A stretch of DNA of 64,000 nucleotides, from assembly GCF_023913735.1 (NCBI RefSeq), contig NZ_JAMXBH010000009.1:124001-188000 (forward strand). Reading direction: 5' to 3'. Position 1 is the first letter of the stretch. Every line of letters starts with the position of its first letter. This DNA is from Pseudarthrobacter raffinosi. Lineage in GTDB: Bacteria > Actinomycetota > Actinomycetes > Actinomycetales > Micrococcaceae. Positions 45,578-54,221 of the stretch are shown piece by piece. The notes below the pieces were generated by a model that saw nothing but the letters and a program-made list of their open reading frames with translations, made no database searches and was not told where the DNA came from. The position numbers were made by a program, and so were the translations under genes.

Positions 45578-46834
45578 CTAGCGGCGCAGCCGAAGCACCA
45601 CGAACCGGCCGGCCGCGCCGACGGCCAGCACGGCGGCCATCCCCAGCACCGAGACGTGCGGCAGCGTGAAAGCCAGCAGCAGGCAGCTGATGAAGCCAAC
45701 CACATTGAGCCACCTCGGACCGTGGGCCGGGTGCTCCTCCAGGGTGTACGCCGCGGCGTTCGTCACCGCGTAGTAGATGAGCACACCGAAGCTGGAGAAC
45801 CCCACCACCGTCATCACGTCAGTGGTCAGGATCAGGAAGATCACGACGGCGCCCACCGCCAGTTCCGCCACGAACGGCACCGTGTGCTTGCCGCCCACTC
45901 GTGCCAGGGGCGCCGGCAGATCGCGTTCCCGCGCCATGGCCAACGTTGTGCGGCCCACTCCCGTGATGAGCGCAAGCAACGCACCTAGGCACGCCGCTGC
46001 CGCGCCGGCCTGAACCACCGGCGCACCGGCGGCGAGTTGCGAATTGACCACAGCGTCCAGCAGCGGGGCCGTGGTGGCGGCCAGCTTGCCTTCGGTCAAG
46101 TGGTTTTGGAGCAGCAGCGCCAACGCCAGGTAGATGACGAAGGCGCCGGCGAGGGCAGCCAGGATCGCACGCGGAATGGTCCTGGCCGGATCCTTGACTT
46201 CCTCTCCGAGGGTGGCGATGCGCGCATAGCCGGCGAAGGCGAAGAACATCAGGCCGGCGGCCGGCAGCACGCCACTAAAGCCGGCGGTAGCTCCGCCGTC
46301 GGACGTTCCGCCTGCCGAAAAGTCCGCAGGATGCGGCCCCACGATGGCGGCAGCGGCAACAAACACCAGGGTGGCCAGGACAACGCACAGCAGGATTCTG
46401 GTCAGGAGTGCTGTGCGGGTAATGCCAAACAGGTTCACGGCGGTCAGCGCCACCACCGCAGCGATGGCAACCGGCACCGCGTAGCCCGGTGACACATAGT
46501 GGCCGAACGTCAGGGCCATGGCGGCGCAGGAGGCCGTCTTGCCGCTGACAAATCCCCAGCCGGCCAGGAAACCGCGCCATTCCCCCAGGCGCTTCCGGCC
46601 GTACACGTACGTTCCGCCGCTGGCCGGATACCGTGCAGCCAGTTCCGCGGAGGCCACCGCGTTGCAGTAGGCCACGGCACCCGCGATCAGGACCGAAAGG
46701 ACCAGGAAATTTCCGGCCAGGCCCGCGGCGGGGGCGAAGACCACAAAAACGCCGGCCCCGAGCATGGAGCCCAGGCCGATGGACGTGGCGTCAAACACGC
46801 CGAGCCTCCGTTGAAGCTGCTGGTGTTCGGGCAT
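45578..46834 (-). CDS. APC family amino acid permease
   Basis: 418 aa with about 12 transmembrane segments. Family marks: LGVFDATSIGLGSMLGAGVFVVFAPAAG in TM1, YPASGGTYVYGRKRLGEWRGFLAGWGF in TM2-3, and FAFAGYARIATLGEEVKDPARTIPRAI at TM6-7. The substrate is an amino acid or amine, not more exactly predictable. The gene is transcribed away from aspS. Confidence 0.9.
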   Translation of the reverse strand: MPEHQQLQRRLGVFDATSIGLGSMLGAGVFVVFAPAAGLAGNFLVLSVLIAGAVAYCNAVASAELAARYPASGGTYVYGRKRLGEWRGFLAGWGFVSGKTASCAAMALTFGHYVSPGYAVPVAIAAVVALTAVNLFGITRTALLTRILLCVVLATLVFVAAAAIVGPHPADFSAGGTSDGGATAGFSGVLPAAGLMFFAFAGYARIATLGEEVKDPARTIPRAILAALAGAFVIYLALALLLQNHLTEGKLAATTAPLLDAVVNSQLAAGAPVVQAGAAAACLGALLALITGVGRTTLAMARERDLPAPLARVGGKHTVPFVAELAVGAVVIFLILTTDVMTVVGFSSFGVLIYYAVTNAAAYTLEEHPAHGPRWLNVVGFISCLLLAFTLPHVSVLGMAAVLAVGAAGRFVVLRLRR

Positions 46835-46943
46835 GGGGGAGTCGCGCCTTTCCAGCGGGTAAACTCAGACGGGATTGTTCCCGGAACGATCCTATGCAGT
46901 TTTATCTTTTGTTTTCCTGCTGTCGTCTTCAGAAAGGCGTGCT

Positions 46944-48731
46944 GTGCTGCGCACACATGACCTCGGATCCCTTCGCTCCGAGCACATTGGACAAACCGTA
47001 ACCCTGGCTGGCTGGGTGGGCCGCCGTCGTGATCACGGTGGTGTTGCATTCGTGGATCTGCGCGATGCGTCCGGCGTGGCCCAGGTTGTGGTCCGTGAGG
47101 AAGAGGTCTTCCATGGCCTGCGCAACGAGTACGTCCTGCAGATCACCGGCACCGTCTCCAAGCGCCCGGAGGGCAACGAGAACCCCGCTCTGGCCACTGG
47201 CGCCATCGAGGTCATGGCGGACAAGGTGGTTATCCTCAACACCTCCGATCCGCTGCCGTTCCAGATCGACGAGCACGTGGAGGTCGGTGAGGAAGCCCGC
47301 CTGAAGCACCGCTACCTCGACCTGCGCCGCCCCGGCCCCGCCCGCAACCTCCGGCTGCGCTCCGAAGCCAACCGGATTGCCCGTGAACTGCTCCACCAGG
47401 ACGGTTTTGTCGAGATCGAGACCCCCACGCTGACGCGTTCGACGCCGGAAGGCGCCCGCGACTTCGTGGTCCCCGCCCGCCTGGCGCCGGGTTCCTGGTA
47501 CGCACTGCCGCAGTCACCGCAGCTTTTCAAGCAGCTCCTGCAGGTGGGCGGCTTCGAGAAGTACTACCAGATCGCGCGCTGCTACCGCGACGAGGACTTC
47601 CGCGCCGACCGCCAGCCCGAATTCACCCAGCTGGACATCGAAGCCAGCTTCGTGGACCAGGACGACATCATTGCCCTGGGCGAAAACATCGTCAAGGCGC
47701 TGTGGAAGCTGATCGACGTCGAGATCCCCACGCCCATCCAGCGCATCACCTACGCAGACGCCATGGCGCGCTATGGCTCGGACAAGCCCGATCTCCGCTT
47801 CGGCGTGGAATTGACTGAGCTCACCGAATTCTTCAAGGACACCGGATTCGGCGTCTTCAAGGCCCCGTATGTCGGCGCCGTGGTGATGCCCGGCGGCGCT
47901 TCCCAGCCGCGACGCACCCTGGACGGCTGGCAGGAATTCGCCAAGCAGCGAGGCCACAAAGGCCTGGCCTACGTCCTCTTCAAGGAAGACGGCGAACTGG
48001 CCGGCCCTGTTGCCAAAAACCTGAACGAAACCGAGCGTGCAGGCCTCGCCGACGCCGTGGGCGCCAAGCCGGGCGACTGCATCTTCTTCGCCGCCGGTGA
48101 GAAGTCAGCGGCCCGTGCCCTCCTGGGTGCTGCCCGCGTGGAGATCGGCCACCGCACCGGCCTGATCGACCCCAGCGCCTGGGCCTTCTGCTGGGTGGTT
48201 GACGCCCCCATGTTCGAACCGGCCGCCGCAGCGGTGGCGTCCGGCGATGTGGCTGTTGGCGCCGGAAAGTGGACGGCCGTCCACCACGCCTTCACCTCGC
48301 CCAAGCCCGAGTTCATGGACACGTTCGACAAGGACCCGGAATCGGCCCTGTCCTACGCTTACGATATCGTCTGCAACGGCAATGAAATCGGCGGCGGCTC
48401 CATCCGTATCCACGAGCGTGACGTCCAGGAACGCGTCTTCGAACTGATGGGGCTGGACAAGGCAGACGCCCAGACCAAGTTCGGCTTCCTGCTGGAAGGC
48501 TTCAAGTTCGGCGCTCCTCCGCACGGCGGCATCGCGTTCGGCTGGGACCGTGTGGTGGCATTGCTGGCGGGCGTTGAGTCCATCCGCGACGTTATTGCCT
48601 TCCCGAAGACAGGCAACGGATACGATCCGCTGACCCAGGCCCCCGCGCCGATCACGGCGCAGCAGCGCAAGGAAGCCGGCGTGGACTTCAAGCCCCAAAC
48701 GAAAACGGAAGAGCCCAAAAAGGCCGAGTAA
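46944..48731 (+). CDS. aspS: Aspartate-tRNA(Asp/Asn) ligase
   Basis: A bacterial-type class II synthetase of 595 aa. N-terminal OB domain ([41 protein letters not shown]), motif 2 ([23 protein letters not shown]), the GAD insertion domain in the middle, and motif 3 ([22 protein letters not shown]). The GTG start with AGAAAGG upstream matches the family N-terminus; an ATG 69 bases earlier is rejected. Whether it also charges tRNA-Asn cannot be told from sequence alone. Confidence 0.96.
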   Translation: MLRTHDLGSLRSEHIGQTVTLAGWVGRRRDHGGVAFVDLRDASGVAQVVVREEEVFHGLRNEYVLQITGTVSKRPEGNENPALATGAIEVMADKVVILNTSDPLPFQIDEHVEVGEEARLKHRYLDLRRPGPARNLRLRSEANRIARELLHQDGFVEIETPTLTRSTPEGARDFVVPARLAPGSWYALPQSPQLFKQLLQVGGFEKYYQIARCYRDEDFRADRQPEFTQLDIEASFVDQDDIIALGENIVKALWKLIDVEIPTPIQRITYADAMARYGSDKPDLRFGVELTELTEFFKDTGFGVFKAPYVGAVVMPGGASQPRRTLDGWQEFAKQRGHKGLAYVLFKEDGELAGPVAKNLNETERAGLADAVGAKPGDCIFFAAGEKSAARALLGAARVEIGHRTGLIDPSAWAFCWVVDAPMFEPAAAAVASGDVAVGAGKWTAVHHAFTSPKPEFMDTFDKDPESALSYAYDIVCNGNEIGGGSIRIHERDVQERVFELMGLDKADAQTKFGFLLEGFKFGAPPHGGIAFGWDRVVALLAGVESIRDVIAFPKTGNGYDPLTQAPAPITAQQRKEAGVDFKPQTKTEEPKKAE

Positions 48732-48751
48732 TCTGAACACCGCAGTCGCGA

Positions 48752-48777
48752 GGCTCCCCGGGAAACCGGGGGGCCTT
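48752..48777 (+). terminator. aspS terminator
   Basis: AGGCTCCCCGG (48752-48762) pairs with CCGGGGGGCCT (48767-48777) apart from one mismatch, followed by TTTC, 20 bases past the aspS stop. Confidence 0.8.
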
Positions 48778-48800
48778 TCGCATCGGAAGGGTGGTATGCC

Positions 48801-49640
48801 ATGACAGCTCCAGCTCCAGGACCTGCTCCGGCCCTGCCCGGGCTTGAGGCGCTGATGGATGCCGCCTGGCCGGCCCCGGACCGCGAAGAATCCGACGGCT
48901 GGGTGCTTCGCGCGGCCTCCGGCGTGACCCAGCGCGCCAATTCGGTCTGGCCGCGCGAGCCTGAGGGCAACACCCGCCGGCAGCACGAGGCTCTGCGTGC
49001 GGCGCGGCTCTGGTACCGCGGCCGGCGCCTGCCGCTGATTTTCCAGGTCTTCGATGATCCCCGCTCCACCGGACTGAATGCCATCCTCGACGGGGAAGGC
49101 TTCACCCGGCAGTCCGAAACACTGGTGATGTGCCGGAGCAACGGCGTCCAGGCGGCGGACCAACCTGCGCTAACCCATCCTGCGGCGGCCCAACCCGGCG
49201 TCGAGATCTCCACGGTCCCCAGCGATGAGTGGCTGGAGCTGCGGTGGAGCGTGGACGGCCGCGGCGGCCCGGCCGAGCGCGAGACCGCACGCAGCATCCT
49301 GGCAGGCTGCCCGTCGCTCTATGCGCTGGTGAGGTCCCACGACGGCGTTCCCGCCGCCGTCGGCCGGCTCGCTCTCCCTCCCGCCGGGGAAGCAACAGGG
49401 GGTTGGGGCGGGCTGTACTGCATGGCCACCCGCCCGGACGCCCGGCGGCGCGGCCATGCCCTGCGGATCATGCAGGCACTCTTGTACGAAGGCGCCGTCC
49501 GGAACCTGGCCGGCTACTGGCTGCTGGTCACCGCAGCAAACTCCTGGGCCCAGCAGCTCTACGCCAAGGCAGGATTCCAGGAAGCCTGCCGCTACCTTTA
49601 CCGGCAGGAACGGCCCAAGCGGCACCTGACCGGCTGTTGA
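48801..49640 (+). CDS. GNAT family N-acetyltransferase
   Basis: 279 aa. The C-terminal half has the GNAT core: GLYCMATRPDARRRGHALRIMQALL (acetyl-CoA binding R/Q-x-x-G-x-A/G) and ANSWAQQLYAKAGFQEACRYLYR. The N-terminal half (DGWVLRAASGVTQRANSVWPREPEG) is like the first domain of two-domain actinobacterial GNATs. The acceptor substrate is unknown. Confidence 0.88.
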   Translation: MTAPAPGPAPALPGLEALMDAAWPAPDREESDGWVLRAASGVTQRANSVWPREPEGNTRRQHEALRAARLWYRGRRLPLIFQVFDDPRSTGLNAILDGEGFTRQSETLVMCRSNGVQAADQPALTHPAAAQPGVEISTVPSDEWLELRWSVDGRGGPAERETARSILAGCPSLYALVRSHDGVPAAVGRLALPPAGEATGGWGGLYCMATRPDARRRGHALRIMQALLYEGAVRNLAGYWLLVTAANSWAQQLYAKAGFQEACRYLYRQERPKRHLTGC

Positions 49641-49694
49641 CGGTGTTTGCGGCGGCTGCAATGCACGGGCGCATCCACGGCAGGGGTTCATCAA

Positions 49695-49726
49695 GGGCTC
49701 AGGTACATCATGGCTCCGGTACATCA
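49695..49726. repeat. 16-bp tandem duplication at a pseudogene 3' end
   Basis: GGGCTCAGGTACATCA and TGGCTCCGGTACATCA stand head to tail with two mismatches. On the minus strand they duplicate the final Val-Pro-Glu-Pro-stop region of the Asp-box remnant, like the duplication at 16379-16414. Confidence 0.7.
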
Positions 49727-50121
49727 ACGCTTATCCCAAGGGGTTCGCGCCCGTCAGGTGGCCCGGTGGCGCCGGCGATCATCACCTTTTCGCCTGCGAT
49801 CCCGATGGCGTAAACACGGAGATCCTCCTGTTCGAGTGCGGTGTGGTCCACTGTCCGGGCCGCAAACTCCCTGCCGTCGCCGCTGACCATAAGAACGGGC
49901 GCGTGTGATGGCGTGGCCGCCCTTGGGTTGCCAGCAGCACAAACCCTTCGCCGTTAGTGGCCAGCCGGGGGGGAAGGCCACCTCCTGATCGGAGGACGGA
50001 GCATCCAGGTCGGTTCCGTGCTCCCAGGTCAGTCCGTTGTCGCCGCTGGAGTAGGTCGAATAGCGAACGAGTTTCCCGGTGGAGCTCTGTTGCACCAGGG
50101 CCACCGTCCGCGATGGCCCCG
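49708..50121 (-). pseudogene. Remnant of an Asp-box (sialidase/BNR-like) repeat protein
   Basis: Three minus-strand frames each carry part of one protein. Frame 1 has SRTVALVQQSSTGKLVRYSTYSSGDNGLTWEHG with an Asp-box (SSGDNGLTW). Frame 2 continues PPRLATNGEGFVLLAT. Frame 3 ends VSGDGREFAARTVDHTALEQEDLRVYAIGIAGEKVMIAG to VDVPEP-stop. At least two frameshifts and a missing N-terminus mark it as dead. Asp-box proteins are beta-propellers, often secreted glycosidases or binding proteins. Confidence 0.7.
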
Positions 50122-50123
50122 CA

Positions 50124-50757
50124 GTGAGCGACATCGAACGCCTGGACCTGATCCTCGAAGCCGAGGGCGACAGCACCAACCGGTAGAGGCTGGCCAAGCA
50201 GGCTGACGTGCTGATGCTGCTCTACGTCCTTGGCGAGAAGGAATTGACGCTCTTTCTGGCCGGGCTGGGCTATGAAGTGTCCGCCGCACAACTCGCCGAG
50301 ACAGTCGATTACTACCTGGCCCGCACGGCTCACGGCTCCACGCTCAGCCGCGTGGCACACGCTTCAGTGCTAGCCGCGATGGGCACGGAGCGGGCCTGGA
50401 GCACTTTCCGTGAGGCGCTGAGCGCTGACCTTCGACGACACCCAAGGCGGCACCACTCACACAGGCATCCACCTTGGCGCCATGGCCGGAACCATCGATG
50501 TTATCAGCGCAGCTTTGCTGGCCTCAGAATCACCAGTGATGCCCTTCTTTTCGCCCCAAAAATGCCAAAAGAAATTAGAGTCAGTTTCCTTCCGTGTCCG
50601 CTACCGGGACCATCTACTCGCCGTCAACCTCGAACACGGCACGTTGACTGTTTCAGCGGCTCCCGGAGACGCCTCCGCCATTCGGCTGCAGGTCGGCTCC
50701 GAACGCGTCCTTCTGGGCGCCGGCGATACACGGCACTTCCCGCTTGTTGCTGGCTAA
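50124..50757 (+). pseudogene. C-terminal remnant of a GH65 (kojibiose/maltose phosphorylase-like) enzyme
   Basis: The fragment reads SDIERLDLILEAEGDSTNR, then TAG where the family has Tyr (NRY..AKQADVLMLLYVL), DYYLARTAHGSTLSRVAHASVLA, then a one-base insertion near 50431 that moves the frame so that DDTQGGTTHTGIHLGAMAGTIDVI and the C-terminal beta domain (FRVRYRDHLLAVNLEHGTLTVSA) follow. GH65 phosphorylases are about 750-800 aa; only the last 210 residues survive. One nonsense and one frameshift confirm decay. It abuts the oppositely oriented Asp-box remnant. Confidence 0.85.
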
Positions 50758-50785
50758 GGTCTCCCGGCATGTACCTGTCCGGGGC

Positions 50786-50875
50786 AGGTCCGCTGAATAA
50801 GGAACCCGCTGAATCAGGTCCGCTGAATAAGGAACCCGCTGAATCAGGTCCGCTGAATAAAGAACCCGCTGAATA
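50786..50875. repeat. 30-bp tandem repeat, three copies
   Basis: Units at 50786, 50816 and 50846; the first two are identical and the third has two mismatches. Each contains two 15-bp half-units with the core CCGCTGAAT, giving six evenly spaced cores. The sequence is AT-richer than its surroundings. It lies between the GH65 remnant and the stress-protein gene; no protein is assigned to it. Confidence 0.85.
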
Positions 50876-50899
50876 AAGAAACACGACGGCGGGAATCAC

Positions 50900-51352
50900 C
50901 TACGGAGAGGGCTTTCCCGCCCGGGGCGAGTGCACCACGAGGACAGGACAGTGCGCGTGGGCGACGCAGGCAGCGCTGACCGATCCGAGCAGCAGGCCGG
51001 CAAAACCGCCATGCCCGCGGCTTCCGACGACAAGTAGAGAGGCGCGCCTGCTTCCGCCAACTAACGACGTCCGTGCCGATCCGTGGACGAGCCTGACAAT
51101 GACATGGCGCGGACGTTCGGGGCCAAAGGCTTCCGCGAGTGCACGCTCCAGATTTTCCTCAGCTTCGCGGGCGAAACCTTCTACCCCCATAGCAAGATAG
51201 CCTTCATAACCTGCCGGATACTCCCAGCATCCCCAGGCTTCCAGGCGGGTCCCAAGGGCCAGCGCCAGACGAGTCCCTTGGCGAAGAGCTTCGATGGATG
51301 CGTCGGAACCGTCCACGCCGACGATGATCTTCTCCTCAGCGGCTTTGGCCAT
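50900..51352 (-). CDS. Universal stress protein (UspA family)
   Basis: 150 aa, one USP domain. It has IIVGVDGSDASIEALRQG at the N-terminus and the ATP-binding G-x2-G-x9-G-S motif as GSRGHGGFAGLLLGSVS, then CPVLVVH. ATP-binding USPs in actinobacteria act in hypoxia and dormancy. It is divergent from the P-type ATPase, with candidate DosR-like boxes between the two genes. Confidence 0.92.
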   Translation of the reverse strand: MAKAAEEKIIVGVDGSDASIEALRQGTRLALALGTRLEAWGCWEYPAGYEGYLAMGVEGFAREAEENLERALAEAFGPERPRHVIVRLVHGSARTSLVGGSRRASLLVVGSRGHGGFAGLLLGSVSAACVAHAHCPVLVVHSPRAGKPSP

Positions 51353-51421
51353 GATCTTCTCCTCGCGTGCCGTACGTGCACAGGCTTCCTCAAAGCATGT
51401 ACCCGGCGGTTAAGGACGAAC

Positions 51422-51492
51422 AGGGTCCAAGGTCACGACGCCGGCACAGCGTCCGCATCAACGTCCCGGACCCCACCATGACCTTTGGCCCT
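51422..51492. promoter_or_regulatory. Inverted pair of DosR-like motifs between USP and ATPase genes
   Basis: AGGGTCCAAGGTCA (51422-51435, plus) and AGGGCCAAAGGTCA (51479-51492, minus) are 12 of 14 identical and face each other in a 204-bp divergent region. They resemble the AGGACCAAAGCC motifs before ppsA and hsp20 and, loosely, the mycobacterial DosR half-sites GGGAC/GTCCC. Confidence 0.4.
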
Positions 51493-51556
51493 AGACGCTA
51501 CGGCCCACCTGGTGAAGCCTGTCAACGAACCAGACTTCGGCGAATTTGGAGTAGCA

Positions 51557-54148
51557 GTGACGCAACAAGGGGGTCCGCCCCGATTCGGACTGGATGCAAC
51601 CGGTCTGAGTTCTGAACGCGCCGCAGCATTGCTCAGGGAGTCGGGGCCAAACGTTCTTCCCACCGCGAAGCCGGTACGGCAGTGGCGGAAGCTCCTGGGC
51701 GAGTTGACGCATTTTTTTGCACTGATGCTGTGGTGCGCCGCTGCACTTGCCTTCGTCGGAGGCCTCCCGGAGCTTGGTGTTGCTATCATCGTGGTGGTCG
51801 TCGTCAACGGGATTTTCGCCCACATCCAGCAGGAACGTGCCCAGCACGCGGCCGCAAAACTGCGCGCGCTGCTGCCCGCTGACGTCTCCGTCCGCCGGGA
51901 CGGACACATCCAGAGGGTTCACACCAGTGAACTGGTCCCGGGTGACGCCGTGGTCCTGACAGCAGGTGACCGGGTGCCCGCCGACGTCGTCCTGACTGTT
52001 GCCTCCGGCTGTGCCGTGGATGAGTCAATGCTGACAGGCGAGAGTGAAGCGGTAGCTAAGGCCAGCGGCGACAGCGCCTGGGGCGGGACGTTCCTCGTCA
52101 ACGGAGACGCAGACGCGGTAGTGTCCCACACAGGTGGAAACACGCGGCTTGCCGGAATCTCCGCGCTGACCAGTGGAACAGTATCTCCGCCGACACCGCT
52201 GGCCCGTGAGCTGCGCCGGATCGTCCACATCATCGCGACGGTAGCACTGGCCGTCGCCGGGTTCTTCTTCCTCGTGTCCTTGTTGGTAGGCATCCCTTGG
52301 CAGGGCGCTTTCCTCTTCGCCATCGGCGTCGCCGTTGCCCTGGTCCCCGAGGGGCTCCTGCCGACCGTCACTCTCTCACTGGCGATGGGGGCCCAACGGA
52401 TGGCGGCGCGGAACGCCTTGGTCCGCAATCTGGAGGCCGTGGAAACTCTGGGATCCACCACTTTCATCTGTACCGACAAGACAGGAACCCTGACGCAGAA
52501 CCGGATGAACGCCGTCGAAGTCTTTACAGCCGACGGCCGTGCGAAGGTGACGGGGGAGGGTTACCAGCCGGAGGCCGACATAGAGGGAACCGGGATCTCC
52601 GCGGCCACCAGTACCGCGCTCGCGGCACGGGCCGCCTCCCAGGGCAGGGCTGTCCTCCACGGAGTTGAGTGGAGGACGGCGGGGGATCCGATGGAGGCTG
52701 CCATTGACGTTCTGGCGCGCCGTCTTTCCGGGTCCGCTCCCGTAGATGCGATGCCTGCGCGGCGGTTCGCGTTTGATCCCCGCCGTCGGCGTGAATCGGC
52801 CATTGTCGGCGCCACCCTCTTTGTTAAAGGGGCGCCCGAATCGGTCCTGGCGCTCTGCGGAGAGTCCGCAGGCGCTGCGGCGGAAGAAGTTGAAGCGATG
52901 GCTTCCCGGGGGCTGCGGGTCATGGCGGTCGCGATGCGTGAGCTGCCCGGTCCGGTGCAGGACTGGCTGGGGCGCCTTCCCGAGGAGGCTGAAGTGGAGC
53001 TCACCCTGCTGGGGCTGATCGCCCTCCACGACCCGCCCCGGCCCGGCGTGGGGGAGGTGATCCAGACTGCCCGCGAAGCCGGGATCAGGGTCGGGATGAT
53101 CACAGGCGACCATCCCGCCACGGCTGCGGCGATTGCCCGGGAAATCGGTCTGATGGGATCCCCGGAACTGGTTCTGGAAGGATCGCAGTTTCCTGAGGAC
53201 GAACAGATCCTTGGCGCCTTGCTGGACCGGGATGGCATTGTGGTGAGCCGGGTCTCGCCGGAACAGAAGCTGCGGGTGGCCAAGGCGCTGCAGAGCCGCG
53301 GCCACGTCGTGGCCATGACAGGCGACGGCGTCAACGACGGTCCCGCGCTGCAGGAGGCCGATATCGGGGTGGCCATGGGACTCAGCGGAACTGACGTTGC
53401 CCGTGAAGCTGCCGATCTGGTGCTCCTGGATGACCACTTCGCCACGATCGTCGCAGCCATCGAACAGGGCCGGACCACGTACTCCAACATTCACCGCTTC
53501 CTGACCTACCACCTGACAGACAACGTTGCCGAACTGACGCCCTTCGTCATCTGGGCACTGTCCGGCGGCCAGTTCCCGCTCGCCCTCGGTGTACTGCAGA
53601 TCCTCGCCCTCGACATCGGCACCGACCTCCTTCCCGCCCTCGCCCTGGGCGGCGAACCGCCAGGAAAAGGTGTGCTGAAGCGGCCACCCGAAAGACGGCA
53701 TCTGATGGACCGCCGGCTGATGTTCCGGGTGTTCTGCGTGCTGGGTCCCGTGGAAGCGGCCATGGAAATGACGGCGTTTTCCGTGGTGCTGTTCGGCGGC
53801 GGGTGGACGCGCGGAGACCCGCAGGATGCCGATCTGGTGATGGCGGCGTCCGGAGCCGCCTTCACCGCCGTCGTGCTTGGCCAGCTGGCCAATGCTTTCG
53901 CCTGCCGCAGCGCCACCCTGCCGCCCTGGAAGCAGGGCTGGCTCACTAATCGCCTGCTGCTCTGGGCGGTGCTGGCAGAAATCGGCGCTTTGGCCGTGTG
54001 CCTTTACGCAGTGCCTGTTTCCGCCGTACTTGGACACCTCCCGCCGCCGCTCCTCGGGTTCGCCGTTGCGGCTTTGGCTGTTCCCGCGGTGCTGGCAGCC
54101 GACTGGGCTTACAAGAGGCTAAGACGGCACGGAACAAAAGCCGGATAG
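51557..54148 (+). CDS. Cation-transporting P-type ATPase (P2, CtpF-like)
   Basis: 863 aa. Order of elements: N-terminal cation-ATPase domain (GLSSERAAALLRESGPNVLP), TM1-2, actuator with DESMLTGES (TGES), TM3-4 with VALVPEGLLPTVTLSLAMGAQ (ion-binding PEGLL), phosphorylation site FICTDKTGTLTQNRM, nucleotide-binding VKGAPESVLALC, hinge MTGDGVNDGPALQEADIGVAMG, and six C-terminal helices. PEGLL with TVT is typical of P2-type pumps (Ca2+, Na+/K+), not heavy-metal P1. The GTG with TTGGAG upstream is preferred to earlier codons. Mycobacterial CtpF is a DosR-regulated homologue. Confidence 0.92.
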   Translation: MTQQGGPPRFGLDATGLSSERAAALLRESGPNVLPTAKPVRQWRKLLGELTHFFALMLWCAAALAFVGGLPELGVAIIVVVVVNGIFAHIQQERAQHAAAKLRALLPADVSVRRDGHIQRVHTSELVPGDAVVLTAGDRVPADVVLTVASGCAVDESMLTGESEAVAKASGDSAWGGTFLVNGDADAVVSHTGGNTRLAGISALTSGTVSPPTPLARELRRIVHIIATVALAVAGFFFLVSLLVGIPWQGAFLFAIGVAVALVPEGLLPTVTLSLAMGAQRMAARNALVRNLEAVETLGSTTFICTDKTGTLTQNRMNAVEVFTADGRAKVTGEGYQPEADIEGTGISAATSTALAARAASQGRAVLHGVEWRTAGDPMEAAIDVLARRLSGSAPVDAMPARRFAFDPRRRRESAIVGATLFVKGAPESVLALCGESAGAAAEEVEAMASRGLRVMAVAMRELPGPVQDWLGRLPEEAEVELTLLGLIALHDPPRPGVGEVIQTAREAGIRVGMITGDHPATAAAIAREIGLMGSPELVLEGSQFPEDEQILGALLDRDGIVVSRVSPEQKLRVAKALQSRGHVVAMTGDGVNDGPALQEADIGVAMGLSGTDVAREAADLVLLDDHFATIVAAIEQGRTTYSNIHRFLTYHLTDNVAELTPFVIWALSGGQFPLALGVLQILALDIGTDLLPALALGGEPPGKGVLKRPPERRHLMDRRLMFRVFCVLGPVEAAMEMTAFSVVLFGGGWTRGDPQDADLVMAASGAAFTAVVLGQLANAFACRSATLPPWKQGWLTNRLLLWAVLAEIGALAVCLYAVPVSAVLGHLPPPLLGFAVAALAVPAVLAADWAYKRLRRHGTKAG

Positions 54149-54171
54149 CACCCTTCTCACGCCGGAGTCCG

Positions 54172-54188
54172 CAGGACCAAAGCCTCTG
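54172..54188 (+). promoter_or_regulatory. 17-bp motif shared with the hsp20 promoter
   Basis: CAGGACCAAAGCCTCTG lies 34-50 bases before the ppsA start. The same 17 bases occur, without mismatch, in the opposite orientation at 58169-58185 upstream of hsp20. A chance match of this length at two promoters of one island is very unlikely. Confidence 0.65.
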
Positions 54189-54221
54189 CTGCTGCCGCGG
54201 CTGACCCGGGAGGATCGAGCC

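Noticed and set aside
50786..50875. CRISPR-like array
   Set aside because: The copies are directly adjacent without unique spacers, only three in number, and no cas genes are present.
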